From Schizochytrium sp. TIO01 (lineage: Eukaryota; Sar; Bigyra; Thraustochytrida; Thraustochytriidae): a stretch of DNA of 64,000 nt. How positions within the stretch are numbered: position 1 is the first letter of the stretch; every line of letters begins with the position of its first letter. Shown here in pieces: positions 26,597-36,838 of this stretch. The position numbers and the translations under genes are program-made. The notes beneath the pieces were generated by a model. That model did not search any database. It was not told where the DNA came from and worked only from the letters and a program-made list of their open reading frames with translations. The DNA lies in assembly GCA_004764695.1 (NCBI GenBank), contig CM015708.1:211051-275050 (forward strand). Direction: 5' to 3'.

Positions 26597-27064
26597 TTAA
26601 TGTGACTGAGGATTTGCTTCCTGTCCTGTGGCGCATCTGACGAACATTTCGCTGATCTGATTCGATTCATCGCTCTCAATTTCCGAGCCATGCAAAAGAG
26701 TGCTGATACGACTCATGAGATTCCCAAGAGTGTCAAGTTCACCAAGAGTGTATCCTTGGAATGTTTCGTCGTCACTCTCCTCCTCATCGTCTGAAGAATT
26801 ATCAACTTCGTGCTCAGCTCTACCTATTCCAGTGTAGCGACGTTGCCCAAGCGGAATGTCCATTGTCCAGCTGTTACTACTGAGCCCCGGGCCGTCGTGC
26901 GACTCTTGAACTCGTGCGTCTGCGCCATCCCCACTATCGAGCACAAAATCAACCATCGAGCCGAGAAGCGCTTGGATGGTCTCCTCACCAGAGTCGCGTG
27001 TTATGAACTCCGCTTCGGTAGACGCACAGACAACACGCGCAGGAAAGCTTCTTTCGTTGGACAT
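26597..27064 (-). CDS. small acidic protein, 155 aa
   Basis: It starts at the ATG for MSNERSFPAR; the longer frame opens with TTG only. The protein has an acidic Ser/Asp/Glu cluster (NSSDDEEESDDETFQGY, about 100-118) followed by a short Leu-rich amphipathic helix (LGELDTLGNLMSRISTLL). An acidic patch followed by an aromatic and a helix is the layout of transcription-activation or protein-interaction peptides, but this is only suggestive. No family recognised. Confidence 0.55.
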   Translation of the reverse strand: MSNERSFPARVVCASTEAEFITRDSGEETIQALLGSMVDFVLDSGDGADARVQESHDGPGLSSNSWTMDIPLGQRRYTGIGRAEHEVDNSSDDEEESDDETFQGYTLGELDTLGNLMSRISTLLHGSEIESDESNQISEMFVRCATGQEANPQSH

Positions 27065-27380
27065 CTTCTGCAAGTTCGCGATCTGACAAAAATCCAAAGC
27101 TGGTAGAAACTCAATATCAATCTATAGCTTTATCTAGTTTGAAAGCTAGCGTATACCAAGCATTAATCATTCGTAGATTCTTCTAAGCTAACTCTCTTGC
27201 TTGAATGATTCAGTATTGCAAGCGTGTAAGCACAAGTAAACGATAGTAGACTTATTGTCGGTTTTCGCGGCTACTCTTTTTTGTCTATATTTTACGCTAT
27301 TCATCTATTTAAAAAACCAAAGATTTTTTATTTCTTTGAACAAACTGCACAAACAACGGGAATATCAAACTTCCAGGTTA

Positions 27381-27394
27381 CAGACTCGAATATG
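27381..27394 (+). promoter_or_regulatory. 14-bp palindrome-family site (CAGACTCGAATATG)
   Basis: An exact copy of the site at 20892, 86 bp upstream of the primase ATG and 15 bp before a T9AAT element. The combination suggests the site belongs to an early or replication-gene control region. Confidence 0.65.
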
Positions 27395-27408
27395 ATTTTT
27401 TTTATTTA

Positions 27409-27420
27409 TTTTTTTTTAAT
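27409..27420 (+). promoter_or_regulatory. T9AAT element upstream of primase
   Basis: T9AAT lies 60 bp before the ATG at 27480. Confidence 0.4.
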
Positions 27421-27479
27421 TAGTTTTTTAAGAAACGGATTATCAACAGCAATCACCAAACGCCGATCAGTGAGATACA

Positions 27480-28658
27480 ATGAGCAAAGTAAACCCTTGG
27501 GATGGATCTTCATTCAACCCTGATCCTAACAGCACGGTGAGACCCATTGACCAATGTATAGAAAGCGGATATCCTGTGTTTGCGTGCGATCTGAACATAA
27601 GCAATGCAAAATGCTACCTTGGCTACGGCTATACATATTTTATCAATACTGTCTATCCCACATTGACAAAGCAGAAGCAACCGCCTTGCATGCACGAGGT
27701 CTTGCGTCCAAACCAACCGTCACGCATTTTTATTGACATAGACCACAAGTATAACAATCAGGAAAACTCTGAACATAAAGACATCGCAGAAGCTGAATGT
27801 GCCAAGTTCATTGAGCATGCCACAGAAGAATGCGTGCGCCTTTTCAGTCTAAGTAAGAAACCTGATTTAGTGATCTTGACAGGCAGCTATGTCGGCAAAG
27901 TGTCATATCATGTTGTGATTGACATTTTTTTACCAGACACGCAAGTGGTTAGACAGTTTGTTTCGTATCTGAAAACCACATTCATCGTACGTTACTCAAA
28001 CGGTCAAGAACCAGCAACAACGATCCGAAAAGAGTTCATTGACCTCGCGGTCTATAGCAGAAACCACTGCTTTCGGCTTTTTGGCTCATCTAAAAAATCG
28101 AACCCAGGCGTTAGCCTCCAAGCTTGTCCTTCAAGCAATTGCTCGACGTGGCAATTTGAAACAATTCTCGAAAAGAGTTTAATTCAATGCAAGCGGATTG
28201 ATCAACCTGTTTTCCAATTGGATTCTTCAATCAGCGGACTCATGAAGAAATCGCAATGGCTTCAGAAAACTGAATTTTCAGAAATAGACGACGCATCTAT
28301 GTTTGCATTTTTGGACCAAGGCTCGAAAAGCAGCAATCAGCACACAGAATCAGTCAACGACCCAGAGCTTTTACAAGGACTTCGAACAGTCATTCAATTA
28401 ATGTACGGCCCAAACATTACATTTGGCCACTTTACAAAAATGAATAACATGGTTCAAGCAACCATCTATAAAGGAGTTTGTCCATGGCGCAACAACAAGC
28501 CTCATAAGAGCAATGGACAATATTTTCGCTGCAACTTGAAAAGCATGTGTGCTTATGGAGTATGTTCGGACAGCGACTGTCCCAAGTTTCCATATAATAT
28601 AGTGCAAGACATACGCGCACTGCTTCCTCTTCCGCCTAAACAACTAAAAAAGCAATAA
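27480..28658 (+). CDS. archaeo-eukaryotic primase, PrimPol/herpes UL52 type
   Basis: A 392-residue enzyme. The metal-binding pair is in IFIDIDHK (D86, D88), the SxH motif in KVSYHVV (S142, H144), and the third acidic residue with the nucleotide-binding run in IDLAVYSRNHCFRLFGSSKK (D188, R199, K205), very close to the PrimPol form (VDLGVYxxNRxFRLxxSSK). The C-terminus holds a Cys/His zinc module (C334, H342, C351, C357, C362, C367), as in the UL52/PrimPol family. It would synthesise primers, or act as a translesion primase-polymerase, with the SF3 helicase at 42117-46337. Here primase and helicase are separate genes, unlike the fused D5 proteins of many large viruses. Confidence 0.93.
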   Translation: MSKVNPWDGSSFNPDPNSTVRPIDQCIESGYPVFACDLNISNAKCYLGYGYTYFINTVYPTLTKQKQPPCMHEVLRPNQPSRIFIDIDHKYNNQENSEHKDIAEAECAKFIEHATEECVRLFSLSKKPDLVILTGSYVGKVSYHVVIDIFLPDTQVVRQFVSYLKTTFIVRYSNGQEPATTIRKEFIDLAVYSRNHCFRLFGSSKKSNPGVSLQACPSSNCSTWQFETILEKSLIQCKRIDQPVFQLDSSISGLMKKSQWLQKTEFSEIDDASMFAFLDQGSKSSNQHTESVNDPELLQGLRTVIQLMYGPNITFGHFTKMNNMVQATIYKGVCPWRNNKPHKSNGQYFRCNLKSMCAYGVCSDSDCPKFPYNIVQDIRALLPLPPKQLKKQ

Positions 28659-28680
28659 TAATTCTTTAACGATCATGTTT

Positions 28681-31600
28681 CTAGTTCAAAATTCTATAGA
28701 TTTTTGCAATCTTTTCATCGCGGTCATTAGCAGTACCATTAAAAACATATAAAGCCATTCCATCATCCTTCTCGCCATCATCAGACAATAAATTATTTGC
28801 GAGAGCTTTCCGTGTAATACTGTGTAGTTTCTTTCGAATATTATCATAATCACTGTCATTAGCGATTAACCGGTGAATAAAAACATTAATGTTTGATTTA
28901 ATTCTTGTGGCATCTAAATACTTTGGCAAGGACAACTCAATTTGTTCGGCAATAGTGAGTTTTGAATGCGACTTGATCTGAATCGTTCTCAAGAAATTAT
29001 CAAATTTGCCCTCCAATGATTTTTCATTTGATGAATGCGTCCCCGATAACAAAATATAAAGCTCATTCAAGCTATCGACTAGCTGATACTTCATCTGATT
29101 GATATTCTTTGAACTGCCCTCTAACGAAGAGGAAGATTGTAATATAGAATACATCCGAAGAACTGATTCCAACTGTGTTTCACAAGGTCTTGAAGACTCA
29201 GTTGAAAGAGTGAGAATTTTCAACACCTCATCGACACCAACCAGAATGACCATGTACAATCGCCACAGATACGGCCAGGATTTAGAATCAATCTGCGTAT
29301 TTTCGTACGAGATAAGTGATGTCCTATCGTCACGCAAAAAAACTTCTCTTGTACATGCAGCAATCGTGCTGCCAATTTCATATAAAGGATCATTACAATT
29401 TAATTTTCGAAGTTTGTACAGTAACTTATCTGGAGTAGCCAGATGCGTAGAAGAATTCATAACATATCTATAGCAAGTAATCCAGTCTGACAACTCATAT
29501 AAAACTAGTTTCTCACCTATAGTTGTTACCCAATTAGAAACAAGATATTTGATTCCGCTTGGCATATGCTTTCCCGCAAATGAATAGATAAGAAATCTTC
29601 CTCCATGGTTTACTGTTTGATATAGCAAGCTGATATAATTCTCGGGTATAGGTCTCCCTGAAATAAGCATTCTCGAAATATAGGCAATATATGATAAGCT
29701 TGTTGCATACATTTTCAAAATGATAAGCCGGCTTAATTTATATTCTTCTGGATCCAACCCATAAACTCCACCAAATGGATGGTCGCTAAAATTATCTTCT
29801 TGCGAACTACCCAGAATCTCTCGTACGAAAACACTCAGAATCAGACCCCAACCAAGTACGACACTCCCAAAATAGCACAACGCAAAACTTGAGCTAACCA
29901 CTCCTCTTTTATCTTTCGAATAATGAATGGTTCCAAACATGCTGTATAGCATTTCAAAAATCGTATCTGTAACATTGAGTAAGAAGATTTTATTACTAAC
30001 ATCATAGGTATTGTAGACGTTTGACAGATAATCTAACATAGAAAGAGATTCACGAATCTCAGTATCAATTTTATTTAGTTCAACTCTAGTCAACGTATTA
30101 TGAATCGTGTTATCATGCAGTTCGCTCTTATAACTTTTGATAAAGTCCAACTGTTCTCGAGTGTACACCTCTTCGGGTGTTCCATATTGATTCAACAAAA
30201 ATATTAGAACGCCACCAGTGATTCCCAAAGTTACCAAACTATTCAAAGCATACTCTTTCACTGCTGGATTTGACTTGGTAAGCAGATTACCAACTTGCGA
30301 TGCTGAGTAGCGCAGCACGAATGATGTTACGCCACTCAGCAACATGTATGACATGATATCCTGATAAGAATATTGGTCTGAATAGTGAAAATGGAGATTA
30401 TCCTTATTATCATTCTGTCTAAAAGAATAATAATAAGAATAACGACTTTGAGCTATTCCGTAAATGAAAGATGGTACCAAATTATCCGCGTATAATTGAG
30501 AGGGCTGACCAGATATTTTGTATCTTGTTAGCTGCTGTTCTACAGGAACAGACGTATTTAAAAAAGTAAATCTAGATTCTGCAATGTAAACTAGGCGATC
30601 ATTAAATAGTGCTTGAAATTGTGCAAGCGCTACTACAAGAATTGCCATGGAAATAATAGCCACATTTAAAACCGTTCTAGAATGTTTCATGCTTCTGAAG
30701 TAAAGCTTAAATGAATAGCTTGCTCCTGTAGTATACTTGAATTGCTGACTAATCAAATCATTTGTCACTTCATGAATAGCTTCGCTATAGTTGCGTAATT
30801 TGTTATTTACCTGGATAAATTCTTCTTTACGATTTCTGACTGTCTTCCCATTCAGTGTTTGAAACGCCTGATTTAAATCCTTTTTCATAACATGCAATAA
30901 CTGCAATTTTTCATAGTAATCTCTACATTCTTTGAGCTGGTTTTCAATTTCTTCAATAATCCTGAATTTATACTCACTTTGTAAACCATCCACTCCAAAA
31001 TTTTGTTCTACCTTTGCAAGAAGATCTGATAGTCTTTCTTCTCTTCTTTTATGGAAAAGCTCTGTCTCGATATTTTGCCCAGTCTTATTAAGTGTTCTAG
31101 TTTTGCTTTTGCTCCTTAACGGAGTCCTACGTGTTGTAGGTTCGCGTTTATTTGAACGACCACGACCTGGTGTGTTTGATTCCTCTTTCAGCGTCATGCT
31201 AGCGTCTCGATTCTGTTTTTTATTATGCGAATTATAAGAAGTGGCTGCCGATATAGAGCTATTTGATGCCTTATTCAGCGTCATGCTAGCGTTCACATTA
31301 TGTGTATCAATAAGCGAATAATAGAAATCGGCTGCCGATATAGAGCTGTTTGGTGTGTCGTCAAATTTGTTTAAGGTATTTAAAAGAGAAATTGGCTGGT
31401 TGTGAGGATGATCTGCTGAATTGTTTCTAGATCTAGACTTATTTGGAGATTTTGATCTAGTCCTTTGCGCTTTGGCTTTGGCGGACGTACTTACAACTTT
31501 ATTTGTTGTTTGATGTTTCTTAATTTTTAGACGACTTCCCGACATTGAAACTTGCATATTGCTATTGTTCGCATTATTAGAGACAACCAGCTGCTCCAAT

Positions 31601-31857
31601 TCTTCAATCAAGTGATCATATTCGTGTCCAGCAATGTGCCCAAGACTCAAGAGCTTACCAAGAACTTTTGTATCTGGTACATTCATCATCTTTTTCGCGA
31701 TACTAGGATTAAATATATACTCAAAAACAAGCTGTGCATGCTTGGCTTCGAGACAGTGCTCTAATTCTGCCTGAACGACATCCTGAACGATTTTAGGCAC
31801 TATGATAGATGAACCTTGCATAAGATTTGCCAACACTAATTCATCTTCTTGTGCCAT
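28681..31857 (-). CDS. large multi-pass membrane protein, paralogue 1
   Basis: A 1058-residue protein starting at the ATG for MAQEDELV, which directly follows an A8 run. Residues about 1-110 form a conserved N-terminal domain shared with the next gene (IVPKIVQDVVQAELEH; IFNPSIAKKMMNVPDT; MSGSRLKIKK). About 115-260 is basic and Ser-rich, with a duplicated NASMTLNKASNSSISAA-type segment. About 260-390 is helical. Five hydrophobic segments lie near 393-415, 497-515, 533-555, 650-675 and 714-732, followed by a long soluble helical C-terminus (about 740-1058). The same plan is found in 32015-34924, so the pair arose by tandem duplication. Function unknown; a major virion membrane or egress protein is possible. 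Confidence 0.75.
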   Translation of the reverse strand: MAQEDELVLANLMQGSSIIVPKIVQDVVQAELEHCLEAKHAQLVFEYIFNPSIAKKMMNVPDTKVLGKLLSLGHIAGHEYDHLIEELEQLVVSNNANNSNMQVSMSGSRLKIKKHQTTNKVVSTSAKAKAQRTRSKSPNKSRSRNNSADHPHNQPISLLNTLNKFDDTPNSSISAADFYYSLIDTHNVNASMTLNKASNSSISAATSYNSHNKKQNRDASMTLKEESNTPGRGRSNKREPTTRRTPLRSKSKTRTLNKTGQNIETELFHKRREERLSDLLAKVEQNFGVDGLQSEYKFRIIEEIENQLKECRDYYEKLQLLHVMKKDLNQAFQTLNGKTVRNRKEEFIQVNNKLRNYSEAIHEVTNDLISQQFKYTTGASYSFKLYFRSMKHSRTVLNVAIISMAILVVALAQFQALFNDRLVYIAESRFTFLNTSVPVEQQLTRYKISGQPSQLYADNLVPSFIYGIAQSRYSYYYSFRQNDNKDNLHFHYSDQYSYQDIMSYMLLSGVTSFVLRYSASQVGNLLTKSNPAVKEYALNSLVTLGITGGVLIFLLNQYGTPEEVYTREQLDFIKSYKSELHDNTIHNTLTRVELNKIDTEIRESLSMLDYLSNVYNTYDVSNKIFLLNVTDTIFEMLYSMFGTIHYSKDKRGVVSSSFALCYFGSVVLGWGLILSVFVREILGSSQEDNFSDHPFGGVYGLDPEEYKLSRLIILKMYATSLSYIAYISRMLISGRPIPENYISLLYQTVNHGGRFLIYSFAGKHMPSGIKYLVSNWVTTIGEKLVLYELSDWITCYRYVMNSSTHLATPDKLLYKLRKLNCNDPLYEIGSTIAACTREVFLRDDRTSLISYENTQIDSKSWPYLWRLYMVILVGVDEVLKILTLSTESSRPCETQLESVLRMYSILQSSSSLEGSSKNINQMKYQLVDSLNELYILLSGTHSSNEKSLEGKFDNFLRTIQIKSHSKLTIAEQIELSLPKYLDATRIKSNINVFIHRLIANDSDYDNIRKKLHSITRKALANNLLSDDGEKDDGMALYVFNGTANDRDEKIAKIYRILN

Positions 31858-32014
31858 TTTTTTTAAAACCAAATAAACAAATCCTGGTCTCTATGTTCCT
31901 ATAATAAATTAGAACGATACTATTATGTTACAAGTGTATAAAATTTGATTTGTACGTATATGAGATCTTCACGTACTTTTCGAACTATGTTGAATTAAGT
32001 TATATGTATTTATA

Positions 32015-34924
32015 TTAATTATTATTGTTATGATCAAATTGTTGTACAAACTCCATCACGTTGTCATGGTTTGCCGTCATCTGTCGAACAAATGGTCTAC
32101 CCGATTCTTGACTGGTCAATCTCATTTTCGTAAATAACATTGCTTTAAAAACATTTTTTTTCAAAGCATTGTTGGTGCTATGGATTTTCATCACCCGAAT
32201 AACACTATCTGCAACATTTTTAAAACCAATAACACGTTGTATTTCTTCTATATTATTAGAACCAGGAGTGTCATTGTTAAGCGTCGAGAAAATATATTCT
32301 CTAATGCTATTATTAATTGTCTCATATTCGTCGGATACAAGCTTAAATACATTTTTGTTCTTGATCCAAGTGTTATACAACTCATAGAACCTATTTACTA
32401 CCTGAAGCTTCAACAATCTAAGTTCATTAGAGTTGACTAAATTAATAGCAGATTTCTGAAATGACGCAAACGCTAAACAGAGATTATTAAGCAATTCCCT
32501 AGCCCATTCACTTTCAGCACAATCTTTAATCACGGTCCAAACTGAATGCGTCGAATCAGAAAGTAAATAAATAAAACTCCAAAACATTGGTTTATCCTCG
32601 TTGTCTGCGTTCTTATCGCGGGTGAGTGTTACTAGTTTTTCCATGGTCGTCGAAAAAAAAGCGTCTCTAACAAAACTGTCTACACACTGAATCATTCTTC
32701 CTGATTCTAAGTTCTTCGAAAGCTTATCATTGTGTTTGTATTCTTCTAACATATTGTCAATACGCTGGTTGCTACGTTCATCTTGTGACTGATAGATCGA
32801 GCAGGCGATCTTATAAATTTGATTATAAGCAACATCTGACCCAATATCAGTTATCCACTCGCGAAATAATTGGGCTACGCTCGAAAGATTCAAAGTCTGA
32901 AATTGAATGTTAAGATAGTACTTTACAATCAGTTGGAAAGATTTTAAAGCCATATCAATTAGATTTGATTTGGTAGGAGAACCCACCAAAATAGATCTGC
33001 CAAGGTAAAATATGATGGTTAACGTAGAACTATACATCTGTGTTAACATAATTCTAGATTGCAAAAACTCCGTAGGCGTAATGTTGTTAAATGCACTAAA
33101 GGCAGAACTAGGTCCGATTCTGACCGTGCCGAGAATTTCATAGATATAATACTTCATGATAACACCCCACCCCATCATAAGAGACCCCATCAATGCAATC
33201 ATACACCCAGAATCATGCGTCCGACCACTCTCTCGAACCTGAATAGTAGAGCGTTGAATTTCGTCAAAAATATTAAAAATAGAATAGGTGGTATGAACTA
33301 AAAAGGTAGCGACATCGCCATTAGAAATACATTGATTCTTAATGTGTTCGAATCCTTCATACACAACTGTCCTGTCTCCATATTCCATGAGTGCTTGTGT
33401 GGCCGCCTCTAAGCCATCTTTAAAGTTTTCTACCGGCTTGAACAATTCGTTCAAATAGTACTGCATCCATACTTCTGTGGCTTTGGCGCCGTCAATACTA
33501 CTATCTTCGCTACTACCCAAGAAGCTAATAACAATACCGACAAGAAACCCCAGACCACTCACTAGACCTGTGACAATCTTAAAGTCAAAGGTTTTTAACA
33601 CTCTAAAAAGAGGTTTAGGAAAACGTCGTAGAGTATGAAATACCATGCCCAACAATGCACACATAAGAAAATATTGCATGACTTCTTGTGTATTGATGAG
33701 ATTCGGATCATGAAAATGAACATCCAGAAAATCACGTTCAATAATCGCGTCGGTATAAGTATGAGTCTCAAAAATCTTTTTACCGACTCTACGAGATTCT
33801 CCAAGTCGTGTCACAAATGCAGGCACAAGTGATTCCATGTAAGTATATTTACCACTCTTGTCAAAATATGCTTGCTTTAGACTTGCCAGATCTTTTGAAA
33901 TGCCTGGATGTGAGCCATCGAACCTGCTCTCCGCAACAGTAATCAGATAGTCTCCTAGACTAAATTGGACCTGAATCACAGCTAATGAAATTAGCAACCC
34001 AGCCAAAGCGGCGGCACCAAGAAGCGAAACAACACCAACATACCCTCGAATATGCATAGTATATTTTTCGAAAAGGCTTGTATCAATCATCAACAGATTT
34101 TCATTTAGAACATGTAAAGTCACGTGTAGATGTTTAATAATGGCTTGTACCAGAGCAATATTTTTTGTAGCGTCATCACCATCATTACCATTGAAGTTTT
34201 GGAGCTCTTGTATATAATGTCCTAGAAGCTCATCTACAAAACTGACCTTGTCAGTAACTTTGGGTATATTTTCCAGCTTCTCTCGAAGATACTGTTCGAA
34301 ATCATGCAGTTTCGCGTTTATATCCTGAACAGTCTGCATAGAATCATTATTTTTAAATCTATTTGTTGCTTGCTGATTTAAAGCAATTTCACTAAAATTT
34401 CCAGGAGTTGCACTACCTCGAGGTCTAGCACGCCGAGCACTTGTTGGTGTTTTAACTTGTTTTCGAGATACCCCTGCGTATTCATCGTCAGTTTGGTTTT
34501 GCTGAGTGTTTGATTGAGATCTCGTCCTCATTCTTGTGGAACTTCCAGTTCTAGATCTTGCACGTCCAGCACTAACTTCGATACGAGACCCACAGAGTGA
34601 CATTTGTTTAGTAAAGTCTAGACTGTTATGAAAAGAATCATTCTCGACGACTTTAGGGATTTCCTTAAGCAGATTGGCATAATCTTTCTTGGCAATAAAT
34701 CCAGTAGAAAGCAATTGTTTAAAGAGAGGGGAAGTTGGCATTCCCATGATATTCGATGCATATGTTGGGTTAAAGATAGCACTATAAATTTGTTTAGCAT
34801 GCGCAGGAATAAAGATATGATTCAGCTCAGACTCTACGATATCGCGCACAATTCCTGGGACCATCACTGCATCGCCTGGGAAAACATTAGCAAGATAATA
34901 ATATTTTTCTTCTACCACACTCAT
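32015..34924 (-). CDS. large multi-pass membrane protein, paralogue 2
   Basis: A 969-residue protein with the same architecture as its neighbour. The N-terminal domain (MVPGIVRDIVESELNH; IFNPTYASNIMGMPTS; MSLCGSRIEV) aligns with IVPKIVQDVVQAELEH and so on in the other gene. A basic RS-rich linker (RARSRTGSSTRMRTRSQS) follows. Hydrophobic segments lie near 291-318, 411-430, 448-470, 570-595 and 627-645, then a soluble helical C-terminus. The shared glycine-tryptophan segment (SVVLGWGLIL in one, GSLMMGWGVIM in the other) marks the fourth segment. The two genes are 157 bp apart, tandem and co-oriented. No known family was recognised. Confidence 0.75.
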   Translation of the reverse strand: MSVVEEKYYYLANVFPGDAVMVPGIVRDIVESELNHIFIPAHAKQIYSAIFNPTYASNIMGMPTSPLFKQLLSTGFIAKKDYANLLKEIPKVVENDSFHNSLDFTKQMSLCGSRIEVSAGRARSRTGSSTRMRTRSQSNTQQNQTDDEYAGVSRKQVKTPTSARRARPRGSATPGNFSEIALNQQATNRFKNNDSMQTVQDINAKLHDFEQYLREKLENIPKVTDKVSFVDELLGHYIQELQNFNGNDGDDATKNIALVQAIIKHLHVTLHVLNENLLMIDTSLFEKYTMHIRGYVGVVSLLGAAALAGLLISLAVIQVQFSLGDYLITVAESRFDGSHPGISKDLASLKQAYFDKSGKYTYMESLVPAFVTRLGESRRVGKKIFETHTYTDAIIERDFLDVHFHDPNLINTQEVMQYFLMCALLGMVFHTLRRFPKPLFRVLKTFDFKIVTGLVSGLGFLVGIVISFLGSSEDSSIDGAKATEVWMQYYLNELFKPVENFKDGLEAATQALMEYGDRTVVYEGFEHIKNQCISNGDVATFLVHTTYSIFNIFDEIQRSTIQVRESGRTHDSGCMIALMGSLMMGWGVIMKYYIYEILGTVRIGPSSAFSAFNNITPTEFLQSRIMLTQMYSSTLTIIFYLGRSILVGSPTKSNLIDMALKSFQLIVKYYLNIQFQTLNLSSVAQLFREWITDIGSDVAYNQIYKIACSIYQSQDERSNQRIDNMLEEYKHNDKLSKNLESGRMIQCVDSFVRDAFFSTTMEKLVTLTRDKNADNEDKPMFWSFIYLLSDSTHSVWTVIKDCAESEWARELLNNLCLAFASFQKSAINLVNSNELRLLKLQVVNRFYELYNTWIKNKNVFKLVSDEYETINNSIREYIFSTLNNDTPGSNNIEEIQRVIGFKNVADSVIRVMKIHSTNNALKKNVFKAMLFTKMRLTSQESGRPFVRQMTANHDNVMEFVQQFDHNNNN

Positions 34925-35256
34925 GGTTCTCCAAAGATGTTAAATCAGAAACAATCTTAGAAATGCAAGAGTAAAAATATATCCGAGTCAATATTTTAAT
35001 AGGATGAACCCACAAACTCTTTTGTGAACCTTCAAAAGCGATTTGTATTTATATGCACCAATACGTTTACTCATTTTTATTTAAAAGCTATATTAAGCAC
35101 CCCTAGTATTTTTTTTTAAACAAAAGAATAATTAAAAATATTTAATTGACATATATAAGGATAAACAAGTAAGATAGACTAAAGCAAAATAATAGACCTT
35201 TACAACATATAGTAAACTTTTGGTACAAATAAAACTAAGAATACGAAACAAAAATA
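34925..35256. other. 332-bp divergent spacer
   Basis: AT-rich, with T9AAA at 35109-35120 in the orientation of the downstream plus-strand gene. No ORF or repeat seen. Confidence 0.6.
35109..35120 (+). promoter_or_regulatory. T9AAA element
   Basis: T9AAA is 137 bp upstream of the ATG at 35257; the distance is longer than for most other copies. Confidence 0.3.
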
Positions 35257-36501
35257 ATGCGTACTAGACTATGCGTATCAAGTCGCTCATTGCTAGTGTT
35301 ATTGATAATTTGTTGCCAGAGTTTATATTGTTTCGCGGCTATTAAAGGTAAAATTTATGACGGCTTGCCTTTACCCGAATCTTGTATGAACACAGATCTT
35401 ACGGCAACTTATAATGGTGTTAATGTACCATTAGTAAGATGTCTGGCCGACGACCCACTGCCTCAGGTTTGTAACGTTCTGATGCCTAACTTCACCTCAC
35501 TTTACGATAGTCCAGCAAAATTGGTTGTTGTTAACGCAGGCCAATGTGGTAGATACAAAACATTTGTTGACATTCCCGAATCCGAGACCGACCCGTTCAA
35601 GTTTTGTTGGGGAAAATGTCTAGAGAAGTCTCAAGCTAGTGGCTGGACATGTCGCATGGCCCGGATCCAGTTTTTTAATATTACTGGTCGAACACCCCAA
35701 TGTTATCTTGCTTCTTGTAAAGGCCAAGAAGCAAGCGATACCATAAAGAACCACGACATGAGCATGATTGGTTCTAATACCTGGGCGTCGCATCGAACGT
35801 TTTGGGTCGATAGAATTGAGGCATGTGTTTCGACCTTAAAAACATGGGTCCCACCAACAGCAGCCCCCACAATGGCGCCTACTTATTCTGTTCTGACTGC
35901 AGCATATTTTGATCCAACACCTCAAACAGATCTGATGACATCCAACACGAATGATGTACTATTAGAAATGAGTAAACAAACATATGACACCTGCGCAAAC
36001 ACATGTGTAAAAACCAAAGAATGTCAAGCAATCAATTTTTGGCCGAGCTCAGGCGACTGTACCCTGGTCAAGACGTATGATGCAACAATGACTGTACAAT
36101 CTGTGGGCGGTATAATTTTTGTGCGCAACGATAATCAATTACCAGCCGATGGTATTCCAACCAAGGAACCAACGCGTAGGCCAACTAGCGAAGGCGAAAC
36201 TTGGATGCCAACAATGACTCCTACCCCTCAACCAACAAACTTACCGACCACGCCAACTGCTGCTACTATTAATGAAACTTCTATCTCTTCATCTACGAAG
36301 ACCAAATCTGTGTTGATTGTCATCCTAGTCATACTACTATTGTCTGCTTCTATGGGAGCATTTTATTATATTCGTAAGAATCATATAACGTTTACTCATA
36401 GGAAAAATAAAAAGAATAGCAAGATGCACGAACATGACAAGAAGCTCAAGGCAAGCCACCATCATAAGAAATCGCATAAAAAGACTGTTGAACCAGCGTG
36501 A
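35257..36501 (+). CDS. type I membrane glycoprotein with PAN-like domain and basic tail
   Basis: A 414-residue protein with a signal peptide (about 1-28, LLVLLIICCQSLYCFAA), a Cys-rich domain (about 40-195, with the marker RTFWVDRIEAC), a short APTMAPT linker, a PAN/apple-like domain (about 225-290: YDTCANTCVKTKECQAINF then CTLVKTYD), a Pro/Thr stalk (about 298-340: PTKEPTRRPTSEG and so on), a membrane segment (about 352-372) and a Lys/His-rich cytosolic or intravirion tail of about 40 residues. The order matches the product of 14351-15418. The strongly basic tail may contact acidic tegument proteins or nucleic acid. An AATAAA signal follows the stop. Confidence 0.78.
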   Translation: MRTRLCVSSRSLLVLLIICCQSLYCFAAIKGKIYDGLPLPESCMNTDLTATYNGVNVPLVRCLADDPLPQVCNVLMPNFTSLYDSPAKLVVVNAGQCGRYKTFVDIPESETDPFKFCWGKCLEKSQASGWTCRMARIQFFNITGRTPQCYLASCKGQEASDTIKNHDMSMIGSNTWASHRTFWVDRIEACVSTLKTWVPPTAAPTMAPTYSVLTAAYFDPTPQTDLMTSNTNDVLLEMSKQTYDTCANTCVKTKECQAINFWPSSGDCTLVKTYDATMTVQSVGGIIFVRNDNQLPADGIPTKEPTRRPTSEGETWMPTMTPTPQPTNLPTTPTAATINETSISSSTKTKSVLIVILVILLLSASMGAFYYIRKNHITFTHRKNKKNSKMHEHDKKLKASHHHKKSHKKTVEPA

Positions 36502-36838
36502 AACAAACAGTGGGACTTTATTTAAAAAATAAAATAAAAAAGTAAAATGTAAGTTTCGGTTAATTTTTCAATTAAGAGTTTTTTTTGTTTTTGTTTTTGT
36601 TGTTTTTTCCTTCTGAAATTAATGTTTAAATCGAACATTACGCATTGGTCTAGGTAAGTTCTACAGCATAAAATATAAATCACTTATACCAAGGTTTGTA
36701 ATATGAACACCCCTATGAAAAATGCTTAACTTCATAAAGGAACAAGAATATCAAGCAATTGCTAGATCGCGATGAAGCAAACCCAAATCGATAGTAAAGC
36801 CCTTTTTTTCACTTGTCAAACATATCGAGGAGGCAGTA
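36502..36838. other. 337-bp co-oriented spacer
   Basis: AT-rich, with a G(T)n-rich stretch (GTTTTTTTTGTTTTTGTTTTTG near 36579-36601) and AATAAA signals at its left end. No ORF or palindrome site seen. Confidence 0.5.

Larger units (their letters stand above)
27065..27479. other. 415-bp divergent spacer upstream of the primase gene
   Basis: It holds one palindrome-family site (27381-27394) and a T9AAT element (27409-27420). An 80-codon frame opens here with TTG and runs into the primase gene in another phase; I regard it as spurious. Confidence 0.6.

Noticed and set aside
27281-27523. 80-codon plus-strand frame overlapping the primase start
   Set aside because: It opens only with TTG, is AT-driven (Phe/Ile-rich), and overlaps the well-supported primase gene in another phase.
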